Below are positions 53,797-62,400 of a stretch of DNA of 64,000 bases, one piece after another. The notes beneath the pieces were generated by a model that was not told the DNA's origin, did no database searches, and was given only the letters and a program-made list of their open reading frames with translations. The stretch's first letter is position 1; each line of letters starts with the position of its first letter. The position numbers and the translations under genes were made by a program. This DNA is from Nocardia asteroides (GTDB taxonomy: Bacteria; Actinomycetota; Actinomycetes; Mycobacteriales; Mycobacteriaceae): the NCBI GenBank assembly GCA_019930625.1, contig CP082844.1:6944001-7008000 (forward strand). Reading direction: 5' to 3'.

Positions 53797-53984
53797 GTAC
53801 TCATCATCCCAGGCCGGGCCGACCGACCGGTGAGCGGTGCCGGTGACACGGCGAAGGACGCGACAAACCCGACAAATCAGGTCGACCGTCCGGTTCCCAC
53901 GCGGCCGCGGCAGGTGTGGCCGGGCTCACTACACTCGCGGCGTTCCACGTCGCATGCGGTATCCATCTCGAGAGGAAACAACTG

Positions 53985-54296
53985 ATGTACCCCTCGCAAT
54001 CGGTAGCGCCCGAGGGCCCTCGGCACGTCGCGGGCCGCCACGTCCCGCGCCTCGACACCCCGCGGTCGGCGGGCACCGGTCAACCTGCCCACCCCCACGG
54101 CGTTCCGAGCAACGCGCTCGCGTCCTTCGTCACCTACGTCAAAGCACTGGAGTCCCTGGACAAGAACCGATTTCCCGACGAGTACGCCGTCCACAGCCAT
54201 CGCATCAAGGAGCTGAAGCCGTTCCTGCGGGCCCACGGCATCCTCGACGTGATGGCGATCAAGAACCCTGAGGTCGCAGCGCTCATCGGCGCGTAA
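53985..54296 (+). CDS. Small hypothetical protein
   Basis: A 103-residue basic protein without a recognised family. The first 45 residues are Pro/His/Arg-rich and probably disordered; the second half is helical and conserved-looking (F-V-T-Y-V-K-A-L-E-S-L-D-K-N-R-F, H-S-H-R-I-K-E-L-K-P-F-L). The ATG at 53985 follows GAGAGGAAAC, a good ribosome-binding site. It is divergent from trpE and ahead of bcpB on the same strand, but 138 nt apart. Confidence 0.65.
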   Translation: MYPSQSVAPEGPRHVAGRHVPRLDTPRSAGTGQPAHPHGVPSNALASFVTYVKALESLDKNRFPDEYAVHSHRIKELKPFLRAHGILDVMAIKNPEVAALIGA

Positions 54297-54434
54297 CCGC
54301 ACCGCGCCCCCGGCTCGTGCCCGGCCACCGACGCGGCGATCCGATCGCAGGCGGCGTATCGACGGGCACGAGCAACAGGTCCGCCGCCCGCGCGCCTACC
54401 CGATTCAACCAAGCGCCCGGTAGTGTGCCCGGGT

Positions 54435-54890
54435 ATGCAGCAAGGACAGCTCGCCCCTGATTTCGAGCTTCCCGATCAGTCCGGCACCCCTCGCTCGCTC
54501 GACGCGTTGCTGGCGAACGGCCCCTTGGTCCTGTTCTTCTATCCCGCGGCGAATACGCCCGTGTGCACGGCCGAGGCCTGTCATTTTCGCGACCTCGCCG
54601 CAGAATTCGCCGCTGTCGGCGCAAGCTGCGTCGGCATCAGCACCGACGGCGTGGCCACCCAGGCGGGATTCGCCGAGAAGCAGCGTCTGGGCTATCCGTT
54701 GCTCTCCGACGCCGACGGCGCCGTGGCCGCGCGGTTCGGCGTGAAGCGCGGCCTCCTGGGCAAACTCGCGCCCGTGAAGCGGCAAACGTTCGTCATCGAC
54801 ACCGACCGCACCATCCGCAAGATCATCACCGGCGAGTTGCGCGCCGCGGTGCACGCCGACGAAGCACTGAACTACCTGCGCACCAGGTAG
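54435..54890 (+). CDS. bcpB: Peroxiredoxin (BcpB type)
   Basis: A 151-residue AhpC/TSA-family peroxiredoxin. The peroxidatic Cys44 and resolving Cys49 are in T-P-V-C-T-A-E-A-C, as in BCP peroxiredoxins with an intrahelix disulfide. F-Y-P-A-A-N precedes it. It reduces peroxides using thioredoxin. The position between trpE and the his genes matches BcpB (Rv1608c) of M. tuberculosis. The ATG at 54435 is the first with homology. Confidence 0.93.
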   Translation: MQQGQLAPDFELPDQSGTPRSLDALLANGPLVLFFYPAANTPVCTAEACHFRDLAAEFAAVGASCVGISTDGVATQAGFAEKQRLGYPLLSDADGAVAARFGVKRGLLGKLAPVKRQTFVIDTDRTIRKIITGELRAAVHADEALNYLRTR

Positions 54891-54953
54891 AAGGCACGGC
54901 GCGCCGGGTCCGCGCAGCCGCTGCCGAGCAGTGGTGCGGCCTAGGCTGGATCC

Positions 54954-55508
54954 ATGACTTCGACCGACGTTCAGCCGGGCGGACGCAAACCCGTGGCAGC
55001 CGTCTGGCGCACCCGGATCATCGGTGGCGCCGCGGTCGTCGCCGTCCTCGTCATCCTCTACTTCATCCTGTCCGCGTTCATCCCACGCTGGTGGGCGCAG
55101 CGGGTCGGGTCGACGGTGCAGGGAAGCTTCGCCAAGGGCATCGGCTGGGGTCTGTTCTACGGCGGGTTCTGTACCGTCGTCACGCTTTTCCTGCTGCTGT
55201 TCGCCGTGCTGATGTGGCGGCGCAAGGCGGGTAAATTCCTCGCGGGCGCGGCCGCGGTCGTCGCGATCCTGTTCGCGATTCCCAACCTGATGACGCTGAC
55301 CATCGTGCTGGGCAACAGCAGCGCCGCCCACGCGGGTGAGCGTGTTCTGGATGTCGACGCTCCCGCCTTCCGCGGCGCCGCGCTCACCGGGGCCCTCATC
55401 GCGACGCTGCTGTTTCTCCTCGCGGTCGCGCTGTTGCTGCTGCGCAGGTGGCGCCGCACGCACCCGCGGACGCCGAAAGCCGAGGACACGCCCCCACCCG
55501 CCGTGTGA
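54954..55508 (+). CDS. Hypothetical four-helix membrane protein
   Basis: A 184-residue integral membrane protein with hydrophobic segments at about 22-43, 64-85, 93-116 and 138-162 and an Arg-rich cytoplasmic end (R-R-W-R-R-T-H). No catalytic motif is visible. The W-W-A-Q-R-V-G and G-L-F-Y-G-G-F-C-T segments recur in uncharacterised actinobacterial permease-like proteins. It follows bcpB by 63 nt on the same strand. Confidence 0.75.
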   Translation: MTSTDVQPGGRKPVAAVWRTRIIGGAAVVAVLVILYFILSAFIPRWWAQRVGSTVQGSFAKGIGWGLFYGGFCTVVTLFLLLFAVLMWRRKAGKFLAGAAAVVAILFAIPNLMTLTIVLGNSSAAHAGERVLDVDAPAFRGAALTGALIATLLFLLAVALLLLRRWRRTHPRTPKAEDTPPPAV

Positions 55509-55652
55509 GTGAACTCACGTCATGCAGCATCTTTATGACGGTCGAGCGAAGTCGTGGCAAACTCGATGTCGCGGGTGACTGTGCACAATTTTCTCGACAA
55601 TCACTAGGACTACGGACAAAACCACGTCACTTGGCTTGAAAGAAGGCACACA

Positions 55653-56162
55653 GTGACGAAGTGGCTCGACCCGGTCGAACAACGAGCTTGGCGCGCAATC
55701 GTTGCGCTGATGACGCGGCTGCCAGGAGCCTTGGACACCCAGCTCCAGCGCGAGTCCGGCGTGACGCATTTCGAGTACTGGGTACTGACCCTGCTGTCGG
55801 AGGAACCGGGGCACCGACTGCAGATGAGTGAGCTTGCCCACAAGGCAAATGCATCGCTATCGCGGCTGTCGCATGTGGTGTCCAAGCTGGAGCGCATGGG
55901 CTGGGCGCAGCGCTCGGCGACCGCCGGGCGGCGCGGCGTGCAAGCCGTCCTCACCGACGAGGGGTATCTCAAGGTCGTCGAAGCCGCGCCCGGATATCTG
56001 GACGCCGTGCGGCACTTGGTCTTCGACGGCCTGGACACCGCGCAGAAGGCCCAGGTCGCCGAGCTGGGCCAGCTGCTGGCCGAGCGGCTCGCCGACGTGC
56101 TCGACCAGCCCGGCGGACTCGCCGCGCCGAGCCGGGACGACCACCGCCCGAACGGCGCCTAG
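55653..56162 (+). CDS. MarR family transcriptional regulator
   Basis: A 169-residue MarR protein with the winged HTH in the middle: [21 protein letters not shown] as HTH and [13 protein letters not shown] as the wing. The N- and C-terminal helices form the dimer interface. It starts with GTG at 55653. No divergent target is beside it. Its TAG stop shares a CTAG with the hisI stop on the other strand. Confidence 0.9.
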   Translation: MTKWLDPVEQRAWRAIVALMTRLPGALDTQLQRESGVTHFEYWVLTLLSEEPGHRLQMSELAHKANASLSRLSHVVSKLERMGWAQRSATAGRRGVQAVLTDEGYLKVVEAAPGYLDAVRHLVFDGLDTAQKAQVAELGQLLAERLADVLDQPGGLAAPSRDDHRPNGA

Positions 56163-56521
56163 CCGGGCGCGTTCACCGATCGCGCGGGCAAGAGCACGTC
56201 CGAGTCGAAACAGGTATGCGTGCCGGTGTGACAGGCCGCGCCCGCTTGATCGACGACCAGCAGGATCGTGTCACCGTCGCAGTCGAGCCGCACTTCGTGC
56301 ACGTACTGGGTGTGGCCGGAGGTCTCCCCTTTGACCCAGTACTGCTGCCGGGAGCGCGAATAGTACGTCGCCTTGCGGGTTTCCAGCGTGCGCGCCAACG
56401 CTTCGTCGTCCATCCACGCGACCATCAGCACGTCACCGGTGGCGCGTTCCTGCGCTACGGCCGACACCAGCCCGGCGTCGTTGCGCTTGAGACGGGCGGC
56501 GATAGCGGGATCGAGACTCAT
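56159..56521 (-). CDS. hisI: Phosphoribosyl-AMP cyclohydrolase
   Basis: A 120-residue HisI catalysing the third step of histidine synthesis. Metal-binding residues are in R-L-D-C-D-G-D-T and [11 protein letters not shown]. Also seen is [13 protein letters not shown]. There is no fused HisE domain. It ends overlapping the MarR gene. In M. tuberculosis hisI directly follows hisF; here an oxidoreductase gene is inserted between them. Confidence 0.96.
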   Translation of the reverse strand: MSLDPAIAARLKRNDAGLVSAVAQERATGDVLMVAWMDDEALARTLETRKATYYSRSRQQYWVKGETSGHTQYVHEVRLDCDGDTILLVVDQAGAACHTGTHTCFDSDVLLPARSVNAPG

Positions 56522-56572
56522 AGCACCGTTATAACAGGGGCCTGCGGGGGCCGGATCGCCCGGAGTGCGCGG

Positions 56573-57517
56573 TCAGCGCGCACGGGAGCGCTGGAGTTCG
56601 CCGAGCGCCTCCCAGGTCCGCCGCTGGTCCTGCGGGGTGGTCAGATCGGTTTGCGAGAAGACGACCTCCGTCGCCCCCGCCGCGAAGTACTCCTCGACGC
56701 GCGCCGCGATGGCTTCCTCGTCTCCGATCACCACGAGCTCCGCCGCACGCGACGCGCCGGACAGCTCGATCATCCGGGCATAGGAGGGGATGTCGTCGTA
56801 GAACGCCGTCTGGGTCGCGGCCGCCGCACGGGCGGCGTCGATGTCCGCGGTGACCACGCCGGGGACGAGGGCGGTGATCCGCGGCCGCGGCCTGCCCGCG
56901 CGCTCGGCCGCCGCGGTGAGCGGCGCGACGATGTGTTCGGCCAGCGCCTTGGGGCCGACGAGGAAGGGCAGGGTGCCGTCGGCCAGTTCACCGGTGACGC
57001 GCAACGCCTGCGGTCCCATGGCGGCCACCAAGATGGGCACTGGTGGGCGCGCCCCGGCCACCGCGGCGGGCATCGGGGCGGCCGCGGTGAGCGTCTCCCC
57101 GTGGAAATCGACCGCACCGGTGTGCACCACGGTGCGCAGCGCGGTGAGGAACTCGCGCAACCGGGTGATGGGCCGGTCGAAGGAGCCGCCGAACACCGGT
57201 TCGGCGAACGATCTCGCGCCGAGTCCGAGACCGAGACTGAACCGGCCGCCGGTGGCCGCCTGCGCGGTCTGCGCCTGAGCGGAGGTCAGCAGCGGATGAC
57301 GCGCGGTGATCGGCACCGCGGACGTGCCGACCGCGAGTTCGGGCACCGCCCGGCCGACGATCCCGGCCAGCGCGATGGCATCGCTGCTGAAGGTCTGGCC
57401 GAACCACAGCGAGGCCAAACCGGCGGCGGCCGCCGACACACCCAGCGACACCGCCGCGTCCACGGCGTTGTCGGTGGCGTCGAGGGAGAAGGGGGACAAC
57501 GCGATACCGATGCTCAT
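56573..57517 (-). CDS. LLM class F420-dependent-type oxidoreductase
   Basis: A 314-residue bacterial-luciferase-fold protein: L-A-S-L-W-F-G-Q-T near the first strands, A-V-G-T-S-A-V-P-I, G-G-R-F-S-L-G-L-G-L-G-A and V-P-I-L-V-A-A-M-G-P-Q-A-L-R. F420 or FMN is the expected cofactor; F420 is likely in this taxon. The ATG at 57517 gives the usual N-terminus; the long open frame upstream is antisense to hisF sequence. It sits between hisF (59 nt) and hisI (51 nt) on the same strand and is not a histidine gene. Confidence 0.88.
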   Translation of the reverse strand: MSIGIALSPFSLDATDNAVDAAVSLGVSAAAAGLASLWFGQTFSSDAIALAGIVGRAVPELAVGTSAVPITARHPLLTSAQAQTAQAATGGRFSLGLGLGARSFAEPVFGGSFDRPITRLREFLTALRTVVHTGAVDFHGETLTAAAPMPAAVAGARPPVPILVAAMGPQALRVTGELADGTLPFLVGPKALAEHIVAPLTAAAERAGRPRPRITALVPGVVTADIDAARAAAATQTAFYDDIPSYARMIELSGASRAAELVVIGDEEAIAARVEEYFAAGATEVVFSQTDLTTPQDQRRTWEALGELQRSRAR

Positions 57518-57576
57518 GCCCGAAGCAACCGCGATACCGCGACCCGCCTTCCTACTCGGCCGATTCCCGCCAATCG

Positions 57577-58350
57577 CTACCGGATGACGATCTTCTCCGC
57601 CCGCATCGACTCCTTGACCTGGCCGATGGTGAGGTCGCCGAAGTGGAACACGCTGGCCGCCAGCACCGCGTCGGCGCCCGCGTGCACGGCCGGGGCGAAG
57701 TGCTCGACCGCGCCCGCGCCCCCGCTGGCGATCACCGGCACCGTGACGGCCGCCCGCACGGCACGAATCATCGGCAGGTCGAAACCGGCCTTGGTGCCGT
57801 CGGCGTCCATCGAATTGAGCAGGATCTCGCCGACACCGAGTTCGGCGCCGCGCACGGCCCATTCGACGGCGTCGATGCCGGTGCCCCGTTTGCCGCCGTG
57901 CGTCGTCACCTCCCACCCGGAGGGGGTTTCCGGCTGCCCCTCCGGCACGGTGCGCGCGTCCACCGACAGCACGATGCATTGGGAGCCGAATCGCTCGGAC
58001 ATCTCGCGCAGCACCTCCGGCCGCGCGATCGCGGCGGTGTTCACCGAGACCTTGTCCGCGCCGGCGCGCAGCAGACGGTCCACATCCTCGACGGTGCGCA
58101 CCCCGCCGCCGACGGTGAGCGGGATGAAGATCTGCTCGGCGGTGCGGGTCACCACGTCGATCATGGTGCCGCGGTCGCCGGTGGAGGCGGTGACGTCGAG
58201 AAAGGTCAGCTCGTCGGCGCCCTGCGCGTCGTAGAGCGCGGCCAGTTCGACCGGATCACCCGCGTCACGCAGGTTCTCGAAGTTGACGCCCTTGACCACC
58301 CGTCCCGCGTCGACGTCCAGACACGGGATCACCCGTACGGCCAACGTCAT
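57577..58350 (-). CDS. hisF: Imidazole glycerol phosphate synthase cyclase subunit
   Basis: A 257-residue TIM barrel. Catalytic Asp12 lies in V-I-P-C-L-D-V and the second Asp in L-S-V-D-A-R; S-V-N-T-A-A and G-G-A-G-A-V-E-H-F are phosphate-binding strands. With HisH it converts PRFAR plus ammonia to IGP and AICAR. It begins 4 nt after the impA stop, so the two are coupled. Confidence 0.97.
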   Translation of the reverse strand: MTLAVRVIPCLDVDAGRVVKGVNFENLRDAGDPVELAALYDAQGADELTFLDVTASTGDRGTMIDVVTRTAEQIFIPLTVGGGVRTVEDVDRLLRAGADKVSVNTAAIARPEVLREMSERFGSQCIVLSVDARTVPEGQPETPSGWEVTTHGGKRGTGIDAVEWAVRGAELGVGEILLNSMDADGTKAGFDLPMIRAVRAAVTVPVIASGGAGAVEHFAPAVHAGADAVLAASVFHFGDLTIGQVKESMRAEKIVIR

Positions 58351-58354
58351 TGCC

Positions 58355-59170
58355 TCACCCTTCCTCCGCGGCCGCCGGGTCGGCGACCGTGCAGATCATG
58401 TCGAGCAGTTCCTCGTGCACTCCGGGCGCGGCCGCGAGCACGGAACCGGAGGTGATGGTCCACGGACGGCCCACCAGGTCGGTGACCACACCGCCCGCCG
58501 CACGCACCAGGGCGACGCCCGCCGCGTTGTCCCAGGGATGGTGGCCGAACACGATCGCGCCGCCGAGCACGCCGGAGGCGGTGAACGCCAGATCGATGCC
58601 GGTCGAGCCGTGCATGCGCACCCGGGAGGACAGCCTGCTCAGCGGGCCGAGCAGGTCGAAGCGGAACTGTCCGGGGATGCGGCCGTCGGAGTCGACGTTG
58701 AACGCGCCGAAACCGATCATGGCCTCGGCCAGCTTGCCGCGCGGCAGCGGGGGCAACGGCCGCCCGTCCAGCAGCACCGGACCTCCCGCCATGGCCGCGT
58801 AGCGGCGGCCGAGCAGCGGCAGCCAGGTCAGTCCCAGCACCGGCTCCCCGTCGCGGACCAGTGCGAGCAACATGCCCGAGAGCGGGTGCCCGGAAGAGTA
58901 GTTGAAGGTGCCGTCGATCGGGTCGAGCACCCACGCCGTGCCGGAGGTCAGCTGCGGGCCGCCGAACTCCTCGCCGTGCACCTCGATCCCGGTGCGCCGC
59001 AGCAGCTCGGCGGAGACGGTGCGCTCCAACTCCAGGTCGAGTTCGGTGGCGAAGTCGTTGCGGCCCTTGTCGACCGCGCTCGGCGCGCCGATACCCTCGA
59101 CGAACCGCGAGCGCACCGAGTCGAGAACCTCGCTCGCCTCCGCGAGCAGTGCCGACAGCTCCTGGGTCAT
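58355..59170 (-). CDS. impA: Inositol monophosphatase family protein
   Basis: A 271-residue Mg2+-dependent phosphatase. The metal motif is D-P-I-D-G-T-F-N-Y and the C-terminal one is [17 protein letters not shown]. The position between hisA and hisF is that of ImpA (Rv1604). In Actinobacteria family members can be inositol phosphatases or histidinol-phosphatases, so a role as the missing HisN-type enzyme is possible. It overlaps hisA by 4 nt. Confidence 0.9.
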   Translation of the reverse strand: MTQELSALLAEASEVLDSVRSRFVEGIGAPSAVDKGRNDFATELDLELERTVSAELLRRTGIEVHGEEFGGPQLTSGTAWVLDPIDGTFNYSSGHPLSGMLLALVRDGEPVLGLTWLPLLGRRYAAMAGGPVLLDGRPLPPLPRGKLAEAMIGFGAFNVDSDGRIPGQFRFDLLGPLSRLSSRVRMHGSTGIDLAFTASGVLGGAIVFGHHPWDNAAGVALVRAAGGVVTDLVGRPWTITSGSVLAAAPGVHEELLDMICTVADPAAAEEG

Positions 59171-59898
59171 CTCACCGCGGCCAGCGCCTCGGGCAGGGTG
59201 AAACGTCCCGCGTACAGCGCCTTGCCGACGATCGAGCCCTCGACGCCGTCGGGCACCAGTTCGGCGATCGCGACCAGGTCCGCGATGGTGGAGACGCCGC
59301 CGGAGGCGATGACCGGGGCGTCGGTGGCCGCGCAGACCTCACGCAGCAGATCCAGGTTCGGGCCGGTGAGCGTGCCGTCCTTGGTCACGTCGGTCACCAC
59401 GTACCGCGAGCAGCCGTCCCGTTCCAGGCGCTCGAGCACCTCCCACAGGTCGCCGCCGTCGCTGACCCAGCCGCGGCCGCGCAGCCGATGCTCGCCGTCG
59501 ACGATGCGCACGTCCAGGCCGACGGCGATGCGCTCACCGTGCCGGGCGATGGCCTTCGCGCACCACACCGGGTCCTCCAGCGCGGCGGTGCCGAGGTTGA
59601 CCCGGGCACAGCCGGTGGCCAAGGCGGCCTCGAGACTCTCGTCGTCGCGGATGCCGCCGGACAGTTCCACTTTCACGTCGAGTTCCCCGACCACGCCCGC
59701 GAGCAGCTCACGATTCGAGCCGCGCCCGAAGGCTGCGTCCAAGTCGACCAGATGCACCCATTCCGCGCCGGCTTCCTGCCACGCCAGCGCCGCCTCGCGA
59801 GGCGAGCCGTAGCTGGTTTCGCTTCCGGCCTCTCCTTGCACGAGGCGCACGGCCTCTCCGTTGGCGACATCGACGGCGGGTAGCAGCACAAGACTCAC
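59167..59898 (-). CDS. priA: PriA, bifunctional HisA/TrpF isomerase
   Basis: A 243-residue TIM barrel. The catalytic Asp residues are at L-P-A-V-D10 and in [12 protein letters not shown]. The R-G-R-G-W segment in the loop that reshapes for the two substrates is characteristic of actinobacterial PriA, which isomerises both ProFAR (histidine) and PRA (tryptophan). No separate trpF is seen in the window, in keeping with the dual role. It follows the MarR gene by 77 nt and is coupled to impA. Confidence 0.93.
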   Translation of the reverse strand: MSLVLLPAVDVANGEAVRLVQGEAGSETSYGSPREAALAWQEAGAEWVHLVDLDAAFGRGSNRELLAGVVGELDVKVELSGGIRDDESLEAALATGCARVNLGTAALEDPVWCAKAIARHGERIAVGLDVRIVDGEHRLRGRGWVSDGGDLWEVLERLERDGCSRYVVTDVTKDGTLTGPNLDLLREVCAATDAPVIASGGVSTIADLVAIAELVPDGVEGSIVGKALYAGRFTLPEALAAVR

Positions 59899-59975
59899 GA
59901 GAGCAGCCTAGTGGTTACCCGGCCGCGGACGAGCGCAGGGCCTGGGCGGATGGGACCTCGATCACCCGGTGCGGG

Positions 59976-60425
59976 TCAGCCGCTATGGGCGTCGAGGATG
60001 CGGGTGAGCAGCGTGACCAGGGTGCGCCGATCCCTCTCCGTGAAGCCGGCGAGCAACTCGTCCTGGGCGAGGGCCAGCCGCTCGTGGAGCTCCTCGAGGT
60101 GGCGGGCGCCCGCGGCGGTGAGGGTCACGATGTTGCGGCGGCGGTCGGCGGGATCGGGGCTGCGCTCGACGAAGCCGCGCGCGGCGAGATCGTTCACCGC
60201 GGCGACCACGTCGCTGCGGTCGATGCGGGTGCGCCTGCCCAGTTCGGCCTGGCTGTCGGGGCCGAACTCGCCGAGCGTGGCCAGCAGCGCGTAGTGGTGA
60301 CGGCGGGAGCCGGTCGGTTCCAGGGCGCGCTCCGTCGCCCGATTCGCCACCAGGGCCACCTGATTGACCAGCCTGGTGGGCAGGACCCGGAGCCGTCTCG
60401 CGGCGCCCTCGTGCGCGATGTGCAT
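59976..60425 (-). CDS. MarR family transcriptional regulator
   Basis: A 149-residue MarR protein: HTH S-Q-A-E-L-G-R-R-T-R-I-D-R-S-D-V-V-A-A-V and wing R-S-P-D-P-A-D-R-R-R-N-I-V-T-L-T. It is divergent from a secreted SnoaL-like lipoprotein gene. The roughly 100-nt gap between the two starts is packed with CCAACGTTGG-like palindromes, so strong self-regulation and control of the divergent gene are likely. It lies upstream of priA on the same strand and may drive some read-through into it. Confidence 0.93.
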   Translation of the reverse strand: MHIAHEGAARRLRVLPTRLVNQVALVANRATERALEPTGSRRHHYALLATLGEFGPDSQAELGRRTRIDRSDVVAAVNDLAARGFVERSPDPADRRRNIVTLTAAGARHLEELHERLALAQDELLAGFTERDRRTLVTLLTRILDAHSG

Positions 60426-60437
60426 GCGGCCACTGTA

Positions 60438-60504
60438 CCAACACTTGTTGGCGTCACCCACAATCTGATACGTTGGCACACCCAACGTTGGAACAACCAA
60501 CGTT
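60438..60504. promoter_or_regulatory. Cluster of MarR-type operators
   Basis: Perfect CCAACA-ct-TGTTGG (60438-60451), ACGTTGG-N5-CCAACGT (60470-60488) overlapping a perfect CCAACGTTGG (60482-60491), and a further half-site CCAACGTT (60497-60504). All share the ACGTTGG/CCAACGT core and fill the divergent promoter between marR and the lipoprotein gene. Confidence 0.75.
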
Positions 60505-60524
60505 ATTTCCGAAAGGTCACTGCG

Positions 60525-61040
60525 ATGCGCAAGATCCGCCTGGCTCTCCCCTTGCTCGCCGTTCCCCTGGCTGCCCTGACGGCCGCCTGCACTTCCGCCG
60601 CCGACCCCACGCCGGAGGTACGCGAAATGCTCGACCGTCAGCAGATCACCGCTCTGGTCGACCGGCTCGGCCGCGCCTTGGACGAGGGCCGCTTCGACGA
60701 TCTGCGGGCGATCTACACCCCCGACGCGACCGCGAAGACGCCCGGCGGCACGGCCGAGGGCCGCGAAGCGCTGATCGCCCAGGCCAGTCGCAATCACACC
60801 GGCGACAAACGCATCCAGCACGTCATCGGCAATGTGCTGATCGACTTGCGCGGCGACGCGGCTGACGTCCGGGCGAACTTGATCGCCACCTTCGCGCCCG
60901 CTTCCCCGGGCGGGACGATCCCGCAGCCGCAGTACACCCTCGGTGAGATCTACCGTTTCGACGCGGTGCGCACCGGGGAAGGCTGGCGCCTGTCCCGGGT
61001 GCAGACCACTCCGATCTGGTCCACCGGCACCCGGCCGTGA
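60525..61040 (+). CDS. SnoaL-like (NTF2 fold) secreted lipoprotein
   Basis: A 171-residue protein with a lipoprotein signal (L-T-A-A-C, Cys22) and a SnoaL-like domain: R-Q-Q-I-T-A-L-V-D-R-L-G-R-A-L-D-E-G-R-F-D-D-L-R, Y-T-P-D-A-T and R-I-Q-H-V-I-G-N-V. The fold covers isomerases, hydrolases and binding proteins; the activity is unknown. The ATG at 60525 has GAAAGG upstream. It is probably repressed by the divergent MarR. Its stop abuts the convergent membrane gene (TGATCA). Confidence 0.85.
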   Translation: MRKIRLALPLLAVPLAALTAACTSAADPTPEVREMLDRQQITALVDRLGRALDEGRFDDLRAIYTPDATAKTPGGTAEGREALIAQASRNHTGDKRIQHVIGNVLIDLRGDAADVRANLIATFAPASPGGTIPQPQYTLGEIYRFDAVRTGEGWRLSRVQTTPIWSTGTRP

Positions 61041-61544
61041 TCAGCCGGTGGCGAGCACACGTGCGCGATAGCAAGCCAGGGCGGCGAGCACCGCGCACAG
61101 TGCCGTCACCGCGGCGGCCGCGGTCCGCAGGCCGTGGCCGACCTGGAACTCCGTCGCCGCGCGTTCGATCTCGGCGAGCGTGTGGGAGTGCCGGTCGTCG
61201 AACAGGATCGACGCCCGCGGCCACAGGTAGAGGATCGACAGCAGGAACTGCCCGCTGAGCAGAGCTACCAGCGAGAGACCGAGCCATCGGCGTCCGATCC
61301 GGTAGATCAGCGACACCGCGCCCGCGACCGACGCGCACAGCGTCAGCACCGCGCCGAGCGGGCGCATGATGTCACCGACGGCGACGACACTCATGAATTG
61401 CTCGGTGAGCTCCAGCGATTCGGGAACGTCGCGAAAGATGTTGGGATACAGCAGCAGTGTTTCCGCGGCGGTCGTCGCGAACGCGAAGCTCGCGATCACC
61501 GCGTAACCGGTGAGCACCGTCAGCGGGACGATGACGCTCTTCAG
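61041..61544 (-). CDS. Four-helix membrane protein (DUF1772-like?), possible CTG start
   Basis: An integral membrane protein of about 167 residues with helices near 4-27, 53-75, 82-105 and 142-162. The conserved-looking parts are A-A-E-T-L-L-L-Y-P-N-I-F and G-Q-F-L-L-S-I-L-Y-L-W-P-R. It may belong to DUF1772-type proteins, with low certainty. No ATG/GTG/TTG lies close to the first helix in this frame; CTG at 61544 has GAGGAG 6 nt upstream, so a CTG start is suggested. The next in-frame GTG is about 35 codons upstream without a ribosome-binding site. Confidence 0.65.
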   Translation of the reverse strand: MKSVIVPLTVLTGYAVIASFAFATTAAETLLLYPNIFRDVPESLELTEQFMSVVAVGDIMRPLGAVLTLCASVAGAVSLIYRIGRRWLGLSLVALLSGQFLLSILYLWPRASILFDDRHSHTLAEIERAATEFQVGHGLRTAAAAVTALCAVLAALACYRARVLATG

Positions 61545-61896
61545 AGCGGCCTCCTCGCATCGAAGGTAGATCCGAAGCGGCCGTCCGCGGATCCGGAGCG
61601 AGCCCCCATGGACGGGTCGACCGGATCGGGGTCTACCCCGAGTCACGTGCTCCCTGATCGGCCGTCGGCTCGAGGCGAGCACCGGCTCCCGGACGCACGC
61701 CGTGATCGGTGGACGGCTGGCCAGGAGCGCGATGGCGCCCGACAGCGCGCCGGGAGGAACGAGAAACATCCGGCGGCGGCGGGTGCCGAAGGCCGATGTC
61801 GCCGCGAGATCGACGCGGCCCGTGGGGCGCGGCCGGTATCGTCTCCGCTCGGCGACCACCCCCGGCCGCCGCTTCCACCTCGCACAGAGGAAGTGC

Positions 61897-62358
61897 ATGT
61901 CACGATCGAAACTCCCCGCCGCCCTGTCGCTTTCGGCAGCCGTCTGCTGCGCGGCGCTCGCCGCGGCGCCCACCGCCATGGCCGCCCCGCCCGAGGAGGC
62001 GCGCCTCGCCGGATGCGAGTTCGGCTCCGCCGCGGCAACCTACGACTACGCGCGGTTCGGCGACCACGCCCGCCGGATGCTCGACCTCAGCACCGGAGAG
62101 TTCCGGGCGGAGTTCGAGAACTTTCGCGCCAACATCCAGTCCAGCGCTGAGGCCGCGCACACCCGGGCCGAGGCCGAGTCCGCCGACTGCCGCATCGTCT
62201 CCGGCGACGACTACCGGGCCGAGGTGGACGTCGACGTGGTGCGGACAGTGACCAGCGACGAAACCGACGGTCTTCCCCAGACCGGCCGCATCTCGATGAC
62301 CGTGACGGTGGACAACGTCGACGGGCGCTGGTTGGTCAGCAAAGTCCGGTCGCACTGA
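61897..62358 (+). CDS. Secreted Mce-associated-like protein (NTF2-like fold)
   Basis: A 153-residue protein with a cleavable signal peptide (about 1-30, A-A-P-T-A-M-A-A). The mature part matches Mce-associated proteins: an initial helix with a Tyr/Arg-rich segment, L-D-L-S-T-G-E-F-R-A-E-F-E, then V-D-V-D-V-V-R-T-V-T and G-R-W-L-V-S-K-V at the end. Cys40 and Cys99 could pair. No mce genes are adjacent. AGAGGAAG precedes the ATG. It lies in the segment that splits the his operon. Confidence 0.75.
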   Translation: MSRSKLPAALSLSAAVCCAALAAAPTAMAAPPEEARLAGCEFGSAAATYDYARFGDHARRMLDLSTGEFRAEFENFRANIQSSAEAAHTRAEAESADCRIVSGDDYRAEVDVDVVRTVTSDETDGLPQTGRISMTVTVDNVDGRWLVSKVRSH

Positions 62359-62368
62359 CCCGGCGGGC

Positions 62369-62397
62369 GGGTCCCGCGCTTTCGGTGCGCGGGATCC
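62369..62397. terminator. Hairpin between the Mce-like gene and hisH
   Basis: About 11 bp with one mismatch (GGGTCCCGCGC with GCGCGGGATCC) around a 7-nt loop, between converging stops at 62358 and 62401. It would end both transcripts and supports hisH being the last gene of its unit. Confidence 0.6.
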
Positions 62398-62400
62398 GCC

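Noticed and set aside
53797-53984. A Trp-codon leader peptide in front of trpE
   Set aside because: No short ORF with tandem TGG codons and no antiterminator-type hairpin pair could be found upstream of trpE.
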